Positions 44,303 through 53,713 of a stretch of 64,000 nucleotides of DNA are shown here, in pieces. Location: NCBI RefSeq assembly GCF_002127225.1, contig NZ_NFUR01000001.1, positions 1,158,375 to 1,222,374 on the forward strand, read 5' to 3'. A program made the position numbers and the translations under genes. The notes under the pieces are model-generated. The model saw nothing but the letters and a program-made list of their open reading frames with translations, did not search any database and had not been told where the DNA came from. Source of the DNA: Sphingomonas sp. IBVSS2. GTDB lineage: Bacteria; Pseudomonadota; Alphaproteobacteria; Sphingomonadales; Sphingomonadaceae. Positions within the stretch are counted from its first letter, which is position 1. Each line of letters starts with the position of its first letter.

Positions 44303-46129
44303 ATGGCCGCCGACTCTCCCCTCGACAGGTTCCGCAACGTGCTGGGCGGCGCCGCGCGCGCGCTTTCGGGCGAGCGCGAGGCCGAGCTGAGCTTCACCGG
44401 CGAGGCGCCGCGCCAGGACGGGCGCCAGATCAAGGTGCCGACGCCGTCACGCACGCTGCCGGCCGAGGAAGTGGCCGAGGCGCGCGGCTTCGCCGACAGC
44501 TTCGCGCTGCGCATGCGCCACCATGACAACGGCCTGCACCTGAAAGCGGCGCCCCGGGAGCCGGTGGCCCGCGCGGTGTTCGACGCGGTCGAGACGGCGC
44601 GGGTCGAGGCGCTGGGTTCGCGCGGCTATGCCGGCATCGCCGCCAATCTCGAGCACGCGCTCGAACTGAAATTGCGTGCCGATCCGATCACGCGCGCCCG
44701 CAATCGCGAGGAAGTGCCGCTCTCCACCGCGCTGGGATTGATGGTCCGCGAGCGGCTGACCGGGCGCGAATCGCCCGGCGCGGCGGCGCTCGGCATGGCG
44801 CTGATCCGCGACTGGATCGAGGCGCGGGCCGGTGCCGACCTCGATGCGCTGGCGCTGGCGATCGACGACCAGCGCGCCTTCGCCTCGCTCGCGTCGAAGC
44901 TGCTCCACGACCTGGAGCTCACCGAAGGCGATGTGCTGCCCGATGAGGCGGACGAGGGTGGCGGCGAGGACGAGGGCACCGACGAAGAGGAGCAGCCCGG
45001 CGACGAGGAGGGCGAGAGCGAAACGAGCCAGGGCGAGGGCCAGGCCGAGGCGCGCGGCGAGCAGCGCGAGTCCGATACCGGCGAGGAAGGCGAGCAGCAG
45101 CAGTCCGACGCGATGGAGGATGGCGACGGCGAGCCGGGCGACGAAGGCGACGAGGGCATGATGCCCGTGCGGCCCAATCGCCCGTGGAGCGACCTGCCGC
45201 CCCAGTTCGAATATCGCGCCTATACCACCCAGTTCGACGAAGTGATCGCGGCCACCGAGCTGTGCGACACCGAGGAGCTGGATCGCCTCCGCTCCTATCT
45301 CGATCAGCAGCTCGTCCATCTCCAGGGCGCGGTGACCAAGCTCGCCAACCGGCTCCAGCGCCGGCTGATGGCCCAGCAGAACCGCAGCTGGGACTTCGAC
45401 CAGGAGGAGGGGCTGCTCGACGCGGCACGGCTGGCGCGGGTGGTGATCAACCCCATGCAGTCGCTCTCCTACAAGGCGGAGAAGGACACCGAGTTCAAGG
45501 ACACGGTGGTCACGCTGCTGATCGACAATTCGGGCTCGATGCGCGGGCGGCCGATCTCGATCGCGGCGATCAGCGCCGATATCCTGGCGCGCACGCTGGA
45601 GCGGGTCGGCGTGAAGACCGAGATTCTCGGCTTCACCACGCGCGCCTGGAAGGGTGGGCAGAGCCGGGAGAAATGGCTCACCGATGGCCGCCCGGCCCAG
45701 CCCGGCCGCCTCAATGACGTGCGCCACATCGTCTACAAGCAGGCCGACGAGCCCTGGCGCCGCGCGAAGAAGGCGCTCGGGCTGATGATGCGCGAGGGGC
45801 TGCTCAAGGAGAATATCGACGGCGAGGCACTGCTCTGGGCGCATCAGAGAGCGATCGGCCGGCCCGAGGACCGCAAGATCCTCATGGTGATATCGGACGG
45901 TGCGCCGGTCGACGATTCGACGCTCTCGGTGAATTCGGGCTCCTATCTGGAACGCCATCTGCGCCAGGTGATCGGCTGGATCGAGGCGCGCTCTCCCGTC
46001 GAGCTGGTGGCGATCGGCATCGGCCATGACGTGACGCGCTATTACAGCCGGGCGGTGACGATCATGGACGCCGAGCAGCTTGCCGGCACGATGGTCGAGC
46101 AGCTGGCGGCGCTCTTCGACACGGAATGA
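44303..46129 (+). CDS. cobT: Cobaltochelatase subunit CobT
   Basis: The 608-residue VWA-domain partner of CobS in aerobic cobaltochelatase. It has an N-terminal all-helical domain, a very acidic linker (about residues 210-290, Glu/Asp/Gly-rich) and a C-terminal VWA domain with [14 protein letters not shown] (Asp408, Ser410, Ser412). The stop overlaps the RHH gene start as ATGA. Normal domain order for CobT. Confidence 0.95.
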   Translation: MAADSPLDRFRNVLGGAARALSGEREAELSFTGEAPRQDGRQIKVPTPSRTLPAEEVAEARGFADSFALRMRHHDNGLHLKAAPREPVARAVFDAVETARVEALGSRGYAGIAANLEHALELKLRADPITRARNREEVPLSTALGLMVRERLTGRESPGAAALGMALIRDWIEARAGADLDALALAIDDQRAFASLASKLLHDLELTEGDVLPDEADEGGGEDEGTDEEEQPGDEEGESETSQGEGQAEARGEQRESDTGEEGEQQQSDAMEDGDGEPGDEGDEGMMPVRPNRPWSDLPPQFEYRAYTTQFDEVIAATELCDTEELDRLRSYLDQQLVHLQGAVTKLANRLQRRLMAQQNRSWDFDQEEGLLDAARLARVVINPMQSLSYKAEKDTEFKDTVVTLLIDNSGSMRGRPISIAAISADILARTLERVGVKTEILGFTTRAWKGGQSREKWLTDGRPAQPGRLNDVRHIVYKQADEPWRRAKKALGLMMREGLLKENIDGEALLWAHQRAIGRPEDRKILMVISDGAPVDDSTLSVNSGSYLERHLRQVIGWIEARSPVELVAIGIGHDVTRYYSRAVTIMDAEQLAGTMVEQLAALFDTE

Positions 46130-46395
46130 ACGTCGATCCGCCCCCGGGCGGCTTTCACGGGCCGGTCAAGCGCTCCGTCACCATTGCCGGGCATCAGACC
46201 TCGATCAGCCTCGAGCCGCTTTTCTGGGAAGCGCTGGAGCGCGCGGCGGCCGAGCGCGCCCTGCCGCTCAACGCGCTGGTCGCGGCGATCGACCATGCCC
46301 GGATCGGCGGCGAGGATCCGCCCAACCTTGCCAGCGCGATCCGCACCTGGTTGCTGGGGCAGCCGCGCGATGGGCAGCTGCCGCCGGCAGCATGA
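46126..46395 (+). CDS. Ribbon-helix-helix domain protein coupled to cobT
   Basis: The 89-residue protein has the RHH pattern [43 protein letters not shown] (residues 14-57), which suggests DNA binding as a dimer. It overlaps cobT by four bases. Small RHH proteins of this type are common in alphaproteobacteria; the target is unknown. Confidence 0.85.
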   Translation: MNVDPPPGGFHGPVKRSVTIAGHQTSISLEPLFWEALERAAAERALPLNALVAAIDHARIGGEDPPNLASAIRTWLLGQPRDGQLPPAA

Positions 46396-46424
46396 CGTTA
46401 TTCCGCAACAAATTCGCGACAAAG

Positions 46425-46468
46425 ATGCGAACCGCTCGCATTAGCATTGACTCTGAGAACGCCTCGCA
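46425..46468 (+). promoter_or_regulatory. Promoter with two Fur-like boxes before the siderophore receptor
   Basis: A perfect inverted repeat ATGCGA-ACCGC-TCGCAT at 46425-46441 and a Fur-box-like TGAGAACGCCTCGCA at 46454-46468 flank or cover a -35-like TTGACT at 46447-46452. The second resembles alphaproteobacterial Fur sites (TGAGAAT/TTCGCA arms). Fur repression of the downstream iron genes is inferred. Confidence 0.55.
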
Positions 46469-46507
46469 ATAGCTCGCCCCGAAATAACCTGTTCAGGGGG
46501 ACCAATT

Positions 46508-49012
46508 GTGAGTCGTGTTTCCACCGCGCGTTCGGGCGCGTCGTTCCTTGCGCTGGCCTGTGTCGGCTTCATCGCCACCGCGCCGGCCGCGCATGCCGCC
46601 GACGGCAGCGGGCCGGTGCCCGCCGACGCGGACAAGGACGGCCAGGATCGCAGCGCCGAGGATCGCGAGCAGATCGTCGTCACCGGCGGCCGCGCCGAGC
46701 TGCAGGGGCCGAAGGCCACCGCCTCCGTCCAGAACACCCCGCGTTCGGTGGTGATCCTGCCGAAGGACGTGATCGACCAGACCGGCTCGACGACGCTGGC
46801 CGATGCGCTGCGCACCGTGCCGGGCATCACCTTCGGTGCCGCGGAAGGCGGCAACCCGATCGGCGATCGCCCCTTCATCCGCGGCTTCGACAGCCAGGGC
46901 TCGACCTTTGTCGACGGCGTGCGCGACACTGCGGCTCAGTCCCGCGATACGTTCGCGATCGAGCAGGTCCAGGTGATCCGCGGTTCGGATTCGACGCTGG
47001 GCGGCCGCGGCAGCGCCGGCGGCTCGATCAACATCATCACCAAGGTGCCGCAGCAGGCCAGCTTCATCCGCGCGACCGGCAGCGTCGGCACCGCGGACTA
47101 CAAGCATGCCGCGCTGGACGTGAACCAGTATCTGGGCGGCGGCATCGGCGTGCGCGTCGCGGCGATGTGGCACGATCAGGACGTCGCCGGCCGCGATGCG
47201 ATCTGGCAGCGGCGCTGGGGCGTCGCGCCGTCGGTGACCATCGGCCTCGGCACGCCCACCCGCCTGACGGCCTCCTATTATTACCTCGAGAGCCATGAGC
47301 TGCCCGACAGCGGCATCCCCTATCTCTACACGCTGGCCAATGCCCCGGGCACCGGCGAGATCTATTCGGAGCCGGCCATCGGCAATGTGCGGACGATCGC
47401 CGGCGTGACCGGCCGTGTCGACCGCGACACCTTTTACGGCCTGAAGAGCCGCGACTTCCGCGATACCTTCACGCATCAGGCCACGGTACGCGTCGAGCAT
47501 GACTTCGGCACGGTGACGCTGCGCAACACCTCGCGCTACAATTACAACGAGCAGAACTATATCTACACCCAGCCCGACGATCAGCAGGGCAATGTCTATG
47601 GCACCAATGCCGCGGCGACGGCGACGGCGGGCGGTCTCGTCTGGCGGCGGGCGAACACCCGCTATGGCTATGCCGAGTCGCTCACCAACCAGACCGACCT
47701 GTTCGGCACCTTCGAGACCGGGGCGATCAAGCACAGCTTCGCGACCGGCTTCGAGATCAGCTGGGAGAAGGCGCGCCGCGGCGCCTATGTCCTCGCCACC
47801 GGTTCGGGCATCACCCCGCGCTGCACGCCGGCCGCGATCAGCCGCTTCTACTGCACCAGCCTGTTCAGCCCGAACCCGAGCGACCCCTGGGTCAACTATA
47901 CCGGCGACGCCACCACTGCGACGACGCCGATCGTGAAGGGCGCGCCCACCGCGGAGACCCAGAACGACGCGCACACCCTCTCGGCCTATGCCTTCGATTC
48001 GATCACGCTGCTCCCGTCGCTGATCCTCAACCTGGGCGGCCGCGTCGACCGGTTCACGTCGCGGATCACGCCGGCGCTCGCCGCGGGCGCCACCCAGACG
48101 ACGCCGCTCGAGCGCACCGACACGCTGTTCAACTGGCAGGCGGGCCTGGTCTTCAAGCCGACGGCGAACACCAGCCTATATGCGAGCTACGCGACCGCGG
48201 CGACGCCGCCGAACAGCCTGCTCGGCGAAGGGCAGGAGCCGAACGCCCTGCCGACCACCAACACCGCCGCCAACCTGGCGCTGCTCGACAGCCTGAAGGT
48301 GGAGAAGACCAAGAGCTATGAAGTGGGCGCCAAGGCCGGGCTGTTCGACAACCAGCTCTCGCTGACCCTGGCCGCCTTCCAGACCGACACCGACAATGCC
48401 CGCGCGACCGGCCCGGACAATACGGTGCAGTTCATCGGCAAGCGCCGCATCCGCGGCATCGAGTTCAGCTTCAACGGCAACCTGACCAAGTGGCTGAACG
48501 TGTTCGGCGGCTACACCCATCTCGATCCGAAGATCGTCGATGGCGGCTATACCGTGCTGACCGCGGCGGCGGTCACGGTGGGCGGCGTCGTCGTCCAGCA
48601 GCCCAAGACCCTGCTCGTGCCCTCGGTCAACACCGGCCGCCAGGCGACCCAGACGGCGCGGGACAGCTTCACGCTGTGGGCCAATGCCACGCCGATCAAG
48701 GGCCTCAGCATCGGCGGCGGCGCCTATTATATGAGCCGGGTGTTCGGCGGCTATTCCGACAATCGCAGCTTCACCCAGAATGCCGCGGGCGTCACCACCT
48801 ACACGCCGGCCACCAAGGTCCGCATCGTGACGGTGCCCGAATATTGGCGCTTCGACGCCCGTATCGGCTACACGATCAACGAGCATTTCGATGTGAGCGT
48901 CAACGTGCAGAACCTGACCGACAAGGTCTATTTCCCCCAGGCCTATACGGCGCATTATGCGTCGATCGCGCCGGGCCGCTCGGCCTTCGCCACGCTGGGA
49001 GTGAAATTCTGA
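46508..49012 (+). CDS. TonB-dependent siderophore receptor, Fiu/CatA-like
   Basis: Outer membrane receptor for ferric catecholates, 834 residues. It has a signal peptide (VGFIATAPAAHA), TonB-box-like EQIVVTGGRAE, a siderophore-receptor plug (SVQNTPRSVVILPKDVIDQTGS, GFDSQGSTFVDGVRD, GSDSTLGGRGSAGGSIN) and a barrel ending in Phe (AFATLGVKF). GTG 46508 follows GGGGGACC. The Fiu-type is supported by the downstream Sel1 and PiuC genes, a known neighbourhood of catecholate receptors. Fur-like boxes precede it. Confidence 0.93.
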   Translation: MSRVSTARSGASFLALACVGFIATAPAAHAADGSGPVPADADKDGQDRSAEDREQIVVTGGRAELQGPKATASVQNTPRSVVILPKDVIDQTGSTTLADALRTVPGITFGAAEGGNPIGDRPFIRGFDSQGSTFVDGVRDTAAQSRDTFAIEQVQVIRGSDSTLGGRGSAGGSINIITKVPQQASFIRATGSVGTADYKHAALDVNQYLGGGIGVRVAAMWHDQDVAGRDAIWQRRWGVAPSVTIGLGTPTRLTASYYYLESHELPDSGIPYLYTLANAPGTGEIYSEPAIGNVRTIAGVTGRVDRDTFYGLKSRDFRDTFTHQATVRVEHDFGTVTLRNTSRYNYNEQNYIYTQPDDQQGNVYGTNAAATATAGGLVWRRANTRYGYAESLTNQTDLFGTFETGAIKHSFATGFEISWEKARRGAYVLATGSGITPRCTPAAISRFYCTSLFSPNPSDPWVNYTGDATTATTPIVKGAPTAETQNDAHTLSAYAFDSITLLPSLILNLGGRVDRFTSRITPALAAGATQTTPLERTDTLFNWQAGLVFKPTANTSLYASYATAATPPNSLLGEGQEPNALPTTNTAANLALLDSLKVEKTKSYEVGAKAGLFDNQLSLTLAAFQTDTDNARATGPDNTVQFIGKRRIRGIEFSFNGNLTKWLNVFGGYTHLDPKIVDGGYTVLTAAAVTVGGVVVQQPKTLLVPSVNTGRQATQTARDSFTLWANATPIKGLSIGGGAYYMSRVFGGYSDNRSFTQNAAGVTTYTPATKVRIVTVPEYWRFDARIGYTINEHFDVSVNVQNLTDKVYFPQAYTAHYASIAPGRSAFATLGVKF

Positions 49013-49707
49013 GCGAAAGCCTGGACAGCCTCTCCGCGGACGAAATCGCCGCCCGCCTCTCCGGTTCGCCGGAGGCGCGGGCGGCGCTCGTTCGGGCGGG
49101 CGCCGAGCAGGGTGTGGCCGAAGCGCAGGCCGTGCTGGGCCAGATGCTGCTCGACGCGGGCGAACCGCGCGAAGGTTTTGCCTGGTTCAACAAGGCGGCC
49201 GCCCAGGGCCATCTGATGGCGCTCAACATGGTCGGGCGCTGCTATGATCTCGGCTGGGGCACGCCGGTCGACAAGGCGCGGGCCGCCGAATGCTTCCGCA
49301 TCGCCGCCGCGCGCGGGCTCGATTGGGGCATGTACAATTACGCGACCGCGCTGGCACTCGGCGCCGGCGTGGCCGAGGACAAGGCCGCGGCGCTCGCCTG
49401 GTTCGAAAAGGCCGCGGCGATGGGCAATGCCAAGGCGATCAACTATGTCGGCAGCTTCCATGAGGATGGCTGGGTAGTAGCGCGCGACATGGCCAGGGCG
49501 GCGGATCTCTATCGGCAGGCGGCCGAGGGCGGCGATTTCCGCGGCGCATTCAATCATGCCCGGATGCTGCTGGACGCGGGCCGGGTGGCGGAGGCACGGA
49601 CCTGGCTCGCGCAGAGCCGCGAGACCGCCACGCCGGCCTTCGCGCAAAAGGCGCGCGACTGGCTGAAGGCCTCGCGCTGGCCCGAACTGGAGGCATTGCT
49701 GTGCTGA
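49009..49707 (+). CDS. Sel1-repeat protein, probable CTG start
   Basis: The 232-residue protein contains about five Sel1-like/TPR repeats (for example [30 protein letters not shown] and [31 protein letters not shown]). Sel1 proteins next to fiu-piuC are common. No ATG, GTG or TTG exists near the start of the homologous region: the frame begins with CTG at 49009, which overlaps the receptor stop by four bases and has GGGAGTGA at the right distance. A non-standard start is therefore likely. The stop overlaps piuC by seven bases. Confidence 0.85.
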   Translation: MSESLDSLSADEIAARLSGSPEARAALVRAGAEQGVAEAQAVLGQMLLDAGEPREGFAWFNKAAAQGHLMALNMVGRCYDLGWGTPVDKARAAECFRIAAARGLDWGMYNYATALALGAGVAEDKAAALAWFEKAAAMGNAKAINYVGSFHEDGWVVARDMARAADLYRQAAEGGDFRGAFNHARMLLDAGRVAEARTWLAQSRETATPAFAQKARDWLKASRWPELEALLC

Positions 49708-50384
49708 TCGCCATTCCCGAACTGCTCTCGCCGGAAGAAGTGGCGGCGATCCGCCAGGTGATCGATGCGGCCGAATGGGTGGACGGCAATGTGACCTCGG
49801 GCGCGCAATCGGCGCTCGCCAAGCAGAACGACCAGCTGCCCGAAGGCGGCGAGGCGCATCGCCGCGCGGGCGCGATCATTCTCGACGCGCTGGGCCGCTC
49901 GCCGCTGTTCGTGGCGGCGGCGCTGCCGCTCAAGGTCTTTCCGCCGCTGTTCAACCGCTATGGCGGCGGGCAGAAGTTCGGCACTCATGTCGACAATGCG
50001 GTGCGCATCCAGCGCGGCACCGATTTCCGCATCCGTTCCGATCTCTCGATGACCGTCTTCCTCGAGGATCCCGCCGCTTATGACGGCGGCGAACTGCTGA
50101 TCGAGGGGCAGTTCGGCGAGCAGGCGGTCAAGCTGCCGGCGGGGCATGCGATCCTCTATCCCTCGTCGAGCCTGCACCGGGTGGAGCCGGTGACGCGCGG
50201 CACGCGGGTGGCGAGCTTCTTCTGGCTCCAGTCGATGGTGCGCGACGACGGTGCCCGGCGGATCCTGTTCGAGATGGACCAGGCCGTGCAGCGGCTGGTG
50301 GCGACGCTCGGCAACGACGATCGCTCGGTAATCGAGCTGACCGGCGTCTATCACAATCTCCTGCGCCGCTGGGCCGACGCCTGA
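49701..50384 (+). CDS. piuC: Fe(II)/2-oxoglutarate-dependent PKHD hydroxylase, PiuC/YbiX type
   Basis: The 227-residue dioxygenase has the facial triad His96 and Asp98 (FGTHVDNAV) with His159 (LHRVEP), and Arg169 for 2-oxoglutarate. PiuC-type enzymes are encoded beside Fiu-like receptors and are iron-regulated; they may act on catecholate ligands or on protein. It is the last gene of the receptor operon and converges on apbE across a short gap holding hairpins. Confidence 0.93.
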   Translation: MLIAIPELLSPEEVAAIRQVIDAAEWVDGNVTSGAQSALAKQNDQLPEGGEAHRRAGAIILDALGRSPLFVAAALPLKVFPPLFNRYGGGQKFGTHVDNAVRIQRGTDFRIRSDLSMTVFLEDPAAYDGGELLIEGQFGEQAVKLPAGHAILYPSSSLHRVEPVTRGTRVASFFWLQSMVRDDGARRILFEMDQAVQRLVATLGNDDRSVIELTGVYHNLLRRWADA

Positions 50385-50399
50385 ACCGAAGGCTGGCTC

Positions 50400-50462
50400 G
50401 GGCCCCAGGGTGGATCGACATTCGGGCAGGGGCCCTCTGCTCCCCTCTCTTCCAGGGAGAGG
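50400..50462. repeat. Hairpin cluster between convergent iron operons
   Basis: GGGCCCC (50400-50406) pairs with GGGGCCC (50429-50435), enclosing ATCGACATTC at 50414-50423. A second stem CCTCTC (50444-50449) pairs with GAGAGG (50457-50462). The 10-mer also occurs, in both orientations, at 53714 and 53759. The structure may act as a two-way transcript end or as a REP element. Confidence 0.5.
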
Positions 50463-50465
50463 AAG

Positions 50466-51446
50466 CTAGAGCATCGCCTGAAATGCGGGGGAGAGATGCT
50501 CCACGAACCCGGTCGCCTCCCGCATGACCATATGCGCCGCCAGTCCCTCCCGTTCGGCCAGCGTCATTCCCGCCGGTCCCAGCACGGTGAGCGCCGTCGC
50601 CCAGCCGTCGGCCAGCATGCAGCTGGCGTGCAGCACCGTGACCGAGGCCATGCCATTGTCCAGTGGCCGGCCAGTGCGCGGATCGAGGGTGTGGGCATAG
50701 TCGCGCCCGCCATGCGCGAAGCTGCGGCGATAGTCGCCCGTGGTCGCCACCGACAGGCCGTGGAGCGCGGCACGCAGCGGCGCCAGGCGGCTGCCGGGCA
50801 CGGGCTCGAGATCGATCCACCAGGGCTGGCCATCGGGCCTGATGCCTTCGCCGCGCAGTTCGCCGCCCACTTCGATCAGGAAATCGTGCAACTCCATGCT
50901 GCGCAGCATCTCGGCGACGCGATCGACGCCATGCCCCTTGGCGATGCCGGAGAAATCGAGCACGGCCTGGCCATGCCGGCGGGCGCGGCGATCGTCCTGC
51001 TCGATATGCGCGCGGCCGGAAATGGCGCGGGCGGCCGCGACTTCCCTGTCGCCCGGCAAGCCGGTGCGCGGGCCGGGCGGGCCGAAGCCCCACAGGTCGA
51101 CCAGCGCGCCCATCGCGGGATCGAAGGCGCCGTCGCTCTTCTCCGCGATTTCGAGCGCGGCGGCGAGGACGCGGGCGAAACCGGCCGGCAGCGGCTGCCA
51201 GCGGCCGGGCTCGCTGCGGTTGAAGCGGGAAAGGGCGGAGTCCGGCACCCAATGGCTCATCTCGGCGACCACGCGGTCGAGCTCGGCCTGGATCTTCAAG
51301 GCGATCCCCTCGGGCGGGGCGACCAGGCGGGCCGACCAGCTGGTTCCCATCGTCTCGCCGGTGCAGCTGACGACCGGGGCTCCCGCCCGGCAGCGACGGA
51401 ACGCTGCCGGGGAAAGGGCGGGAGGGATGGCTATCCTGGCGGTCAT
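50466..51446 (-). CDS. apbE: FAD:protein FMN transferase
   Basis: Transfers FMN from FAD to Thr of flavoproteins, in the periplasm. The 326-residue protein has MGTSWSARLVAPPEG, FDPAMGALVDLWGF, AVLDFSGIAKGHGVD, YAHTLDPRTGRPLDN and DGWATALTVLG, the usual ApbE order. No clear lipobox or signal peptide is visible (the N-terminus is only weakly hydrophobic), so its location is uncertain. It ends the PepSY/DUF2271/DUF4198 operon, which suggests flavinylation of a partner in iron or redox metabolism. Confidence 0.92.
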   Translation of the reverse strand: MTARIAIPPALSPAAFRRCRAGAPVVSCTGETMGTSWSARLVAPPEGIALKIQAELDRVVAEMSHWVPDSALSRFNRSEPGRWQPLPAGFARVLAAALEIAEKSDGAFDPAMGALVDLWGFGPPGPRTGLPGDREVAAARAISGRAHIEQDDRRARRHGQAVLDFSGIAKGHGVDRVAEMLRSMELHDFLIEVGGELRGEGIRPDGQPWWIDLEPVPGSRLAPLRAALHGLSVATTGDYRRSFAHGGRDYAHTLDPRTGRPLDNGMASVTVLHASCMLADGWATALTVLGPAGMTLAEREGLAAHMVMREATGFVEHLSPAFQAML

Positions 51447-51454
51447 TGGTCGAT

Positions 51455-51482
51455 CGCCATCCCGGTGAAGGCCGGGATGGCG
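51455..51482. repeat. Perfect hairpin between apbE and the DUF4198 gene
   Basis: CGCCATCCCGG (51455-51465) and CCGGGATGGCG (51472-51482) form an 11-base perfect stem with loop TGAAGG. It sits in the short gap within the operon, so it is likelier a REP-like or mRNA-stabilising element than a full terminator. Confidence 0.6.
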
Positions 51483-51491
51483 GAATGTCGG

Positions 51492-52391
51492 TTACGGCGC
51501 CAGCACTTCGAGCGTGGTGACGTAGCTGACGCGAGCGCGGGGCGGGCCGGCGGGGCGATCGCCGCCGGGGCCGCGCGGGGCCGCCTGCTGGCCGGCAGGC
51601 GCCGCGCCGGCAGGGCGGGGAGCACCGGCGCCCGGGCCTTCGGGGCGCTCGCCGCCCTCATTGGCCATCACCCAGTACATGCCCGGATCGCCCCATTTGA
51701 TCGAGACCTTGCCCTCGGCATCGGTCTTGAGGACCTGCTCCTTCAGATTGTCGCGATAGCGGATGCCGCCGGGAATGATGGTGACGGTGAGGCCGGCGCC
51801 GGGCTTGCCGTTCTTCAGGAACTGGAAGTTCGCCGGCTCATTGGTGACGAGATCGTTCGGATGGGTGATCGGCACCAGCTCGATGCCCCTGCCGCTGGTC
51901 TTGAACACCGTGCTGGTCGGCGCGCCCTGGGTGATGAAGATCTCGTTGCGGCTGAGATTCTCGGCGGTCTGCACATCGGTCGCGCCGGCCGGGATCGCGG
52001 CGGCGAGCGTCGCGGTGGTGGTGCCCCGCGGCAGCATCTTGCGCTCGCCGTTCAGCATGTAGCTGCCGAACACGCCCTCGTTGACCACGGCGACCTTGTA
52101 GGTGCCCTGCTGCGTCAGGTGCAGGTCGAACGTCGCGCGGAACTTGCCGACATTGTGGTTCTCGACCTTGCCTTCGCTGCCGTCGGGCTGAGTGACCAGG
52201 GGCACGGCGCGCAGCGGCTGGTGATCGAAGAAGAACAGGTCGTTCGACACGGCGGCGTCGACGGTCACCCAATTGTCGGTGCCCGAGACGGTGGTCGACG
52301 ACGGCAGCATCCACATGCGGTGGGCGATGGCGGCCGGGGCGGCGATCGCGGCGATCGCGGCGGCGGCGAGAAGCGGCTTGCGGAAGTCCAT
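51492..52391 (-). CDS. Secreted DUF4198 protein
   Basis: The 299-residue periplasmic protein has a signal peptide (LLAAAAIAAIAAPAAIAHRMW) and the DUF4198 pattern: HRMWMLPSSTTVSGTDNWVTVDAAVSND near the N-terminus, GTYKVAVVNEG, LEFVPITHPND-like ELVPITHPNDL, and GKVSIKWGDPGMYWV. The C-terminal 60 residues are Pro/Gly/Ala-rich and low in complexity. The family often accompanies metal and TonB genes. It is coupled in an operon with DUF2271, PepSY and ApbE genes. Confidence 0.87.
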   Translation of the reverse strand: MDFRKPLLAAAAIAAIAAPAAIAHRMWMLPSSTTVSGTDNWVTVDAAVSNDLFFFDHQPLRAVPLVTQPDGSEGKVENHNVGKFRATFDLHLTQQGTYKVAVVNEGVFGSYMLNGERKMLPRGTTTATLAAAIPAGATDVQTAENLSRNEIFITQGAPTSTVFKTSGRGIELVPITHPNDLVTNEPANFQFLKNGKPGAGLTVTIIPGGIRYRDNLKEQVLKTDAEGKVSIKWGDPGMYWVMANEGGERPEGPGAGAPRPAGAAPAGQQAAPRGPGGDRPAGPPRARVSYVTTLEVLAP

Positions 52392-52410
52392 GGCTCTATT
52401 CCCCCTGAAA

Positions 52411-52938
52411 TCAGCGCTTGATCGAGACGGTGACGGCGCCGAGCTCGCTCGTGCCCTTGGCGGCGCCACGCGCGGCGGCGCCGTTCCAGGTGAAGGGCAC
52501 CGTGACGACTTCGCGGCCGCCGACTTCGCGGGCCGCCTCGACCATCAGCTTGTAATTGCCCGGCGTGAGCGCGGGCATGCCGCCGCGCCCGGCGACGAGC
52601 GTGACCTTGTGGCTGCCCGCCGGGCGCGTGGCGCCGGTGACGCCGTCGGCCGGGAAGGTCATGCCGCGCCCGACCACGCGCCACCATTGGCGCATGTCGC
52701 GCAGCCATTTGGTGCCGGCGCCTTCCTTGCTGTTCCCGTCGAAATCATACCAGACCTGGAGGGTGCGCGGCGCGGCGCCCTCCTTCTCCAGCCAGATCGC
52801 GACATAGGGCCGGTGATATTCGGCGACCTTGAGCTGCGGAATGGCGATCGACAGGTCGAGCGTCTGCGCGCCGGCTGCGGCGGGAAGGCCCGCCCCGCCG
52901 ATCGCGGCGAGCGTGAGGCCGGTGATGCGATAGTGCAT
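52411..52938 (-). CDS. Secreted DUF2271 protein
   Basis: The 175-residue protein has a signal peptide (ITGLTLAAIGGAGLPAAAGA) and the DUF2271 pattern RPYVAIWLEKEGAAPRTLQVWYD, RQWWRVVGRG and DGVTGATRPAGSHKVTL. A partner of PepSY proteins in flavin/iron operons. ATG 52938 is preferred to 52944 because GGGAG then has proper spacing. It lies between PepSY and DUF4198 genes. Confidence 0.88.
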   Translation of the reverse strand: MHYRITGLTLAAIGGAGLPAAAGAQTLDLSIAIPQLKVAEYHRPYVAIWLEKEGAAPRTLQVWYDFDGNSKEGAGTKWLRDMRQWWRVVGRGMTFPADGVTGATRPAGSHKVTLVAGRGGMPALTPGNYKLMVEAAREVGGREVVTVPFTWNGAAARGAAKGTSELGAVTVSIKR

Positions 52939-52950
52939 GGACATGGCTCC

Positions 52951-53607
52951 CTAGTGGATCAGGAAAATCGCGACGAGCGCGGGGATGACGAGGCCGGCGA
53001 TGACGAGCGGCCAGGTGCTCTTGCGGTGCCTGGAATGCATCCAGAGCAGCACCAGGCCGGTGAGGGTGAAGATGATGCAGGCCAGCACGAAGATGTCGAT
53101 GAACCATTTCCACGCGGTGCCGGCGTTGCGGCCCTTGTGGAGGTCGTTGAGATAGGCGATCCAGCCGCGCGAACTGACCTCGCTCGTCACCGCGCCGGTG
53201 TCGCGGTCGATCGATATCCAGGCGTCGCCGCCGGGGCGCGGCTTGGCGAGATAGATCTCGCCGGCGGACCATTCGGCCGTTCCGCTCGCATCGATCTTCA
53301 CCTGGTCCTGCACCCATCTGGCGACATCGGCGGGGATCGGCTTCTTGCTGTCGGGCTGGTCGTCGGCCTTTACCCGGGCGAGCAGGGCAGGCGGCAATTG
53401 CGCCGCGCGCTCGACCGATTTCGGCGCGGCCTCGATATCCGCGGCATGGTTGAGCGTGAAACCGGTGATCGCGAAGAGCAGCAGCCCGATCAGGCTGATC
53501 GCCGAGCTCATCCAGTGCCAGGTGTGCAATTGCTTCAGCCAGAAGCTCTTCCGGCTGCGTTTCGCTTTGGCCTTGGCCTGCGCTGCCTGGGCGGTGGGGG
53601 CGTGCAT
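52951..53607 (-). CDS. PepSY-associated membrane protein
   Basis: The 218-residue inner membrane protein has a basic N-tail, a helix (WMSSAISLIGLLLFAITGFTLNHA), a periplasmic PepSY-like loop of about 100 residues and two C-terminal helices (WFIDIFVLACIIFTLTGLVLLWMHS; LVIAGLVIPALVAIFLI). Histidines in LKQLHTWHW and LNDLHKGR fit heme-coordinating PepSY-type proteins. It leads the DUF2271-DUF4198-ApbE operon; proteins of this type are linked to ferric reduction at the membrane. ATG 53607 is chosen; the frame extends upstream but into the promoter region. Confidence 0.87.
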   Translation of the reverse strand: MHAPTAQAAQAKAKAKRSRKSFWLKQLHTWHWMSSAISLIGLLLFAITGFTLNHAADIEAAPKSVERAAQLPPALLARVKADDQPDSKKPIPADVARWVQDQVKIDASGTAEWSAGEIYLAKPRPGGDAWISIDRDTGAVTSEVSSRGWIAYLNDLHKGRNAGTAWKWFIDIFVLACIIFTLTGLVLLWMHSRHRKSTWPLVIAGLVIPALVAIFLIH

Positions 53608-53649
53608 TTCGGGTGTGTGATTCCGGGGCGATTCGATGCCGGTCCGTAA

Positions 53650-53664
53650 CGCGAACGATTCGCA
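53650..53664 (-). promoter_or_regulatory. Fur-like box before the PepSY operon
   Basis: CGCGAACGATTCGCA (plus strand), reading TGCGAATCGTTCGCG on the minus strand, is a near-perfect inverted repeat of the 7-1-7 type used by alphaproteobacterial Fur. It lies 43 bases upstream of the PepSY start. It matches the iron context of the facing operon. Confidence 0.55.
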
Positions 53665-53713
53665 ATTGCAAACCTGATGCAGGGGTGGATCGGGTGGGGA
53701 GCGCCTAGGACCA

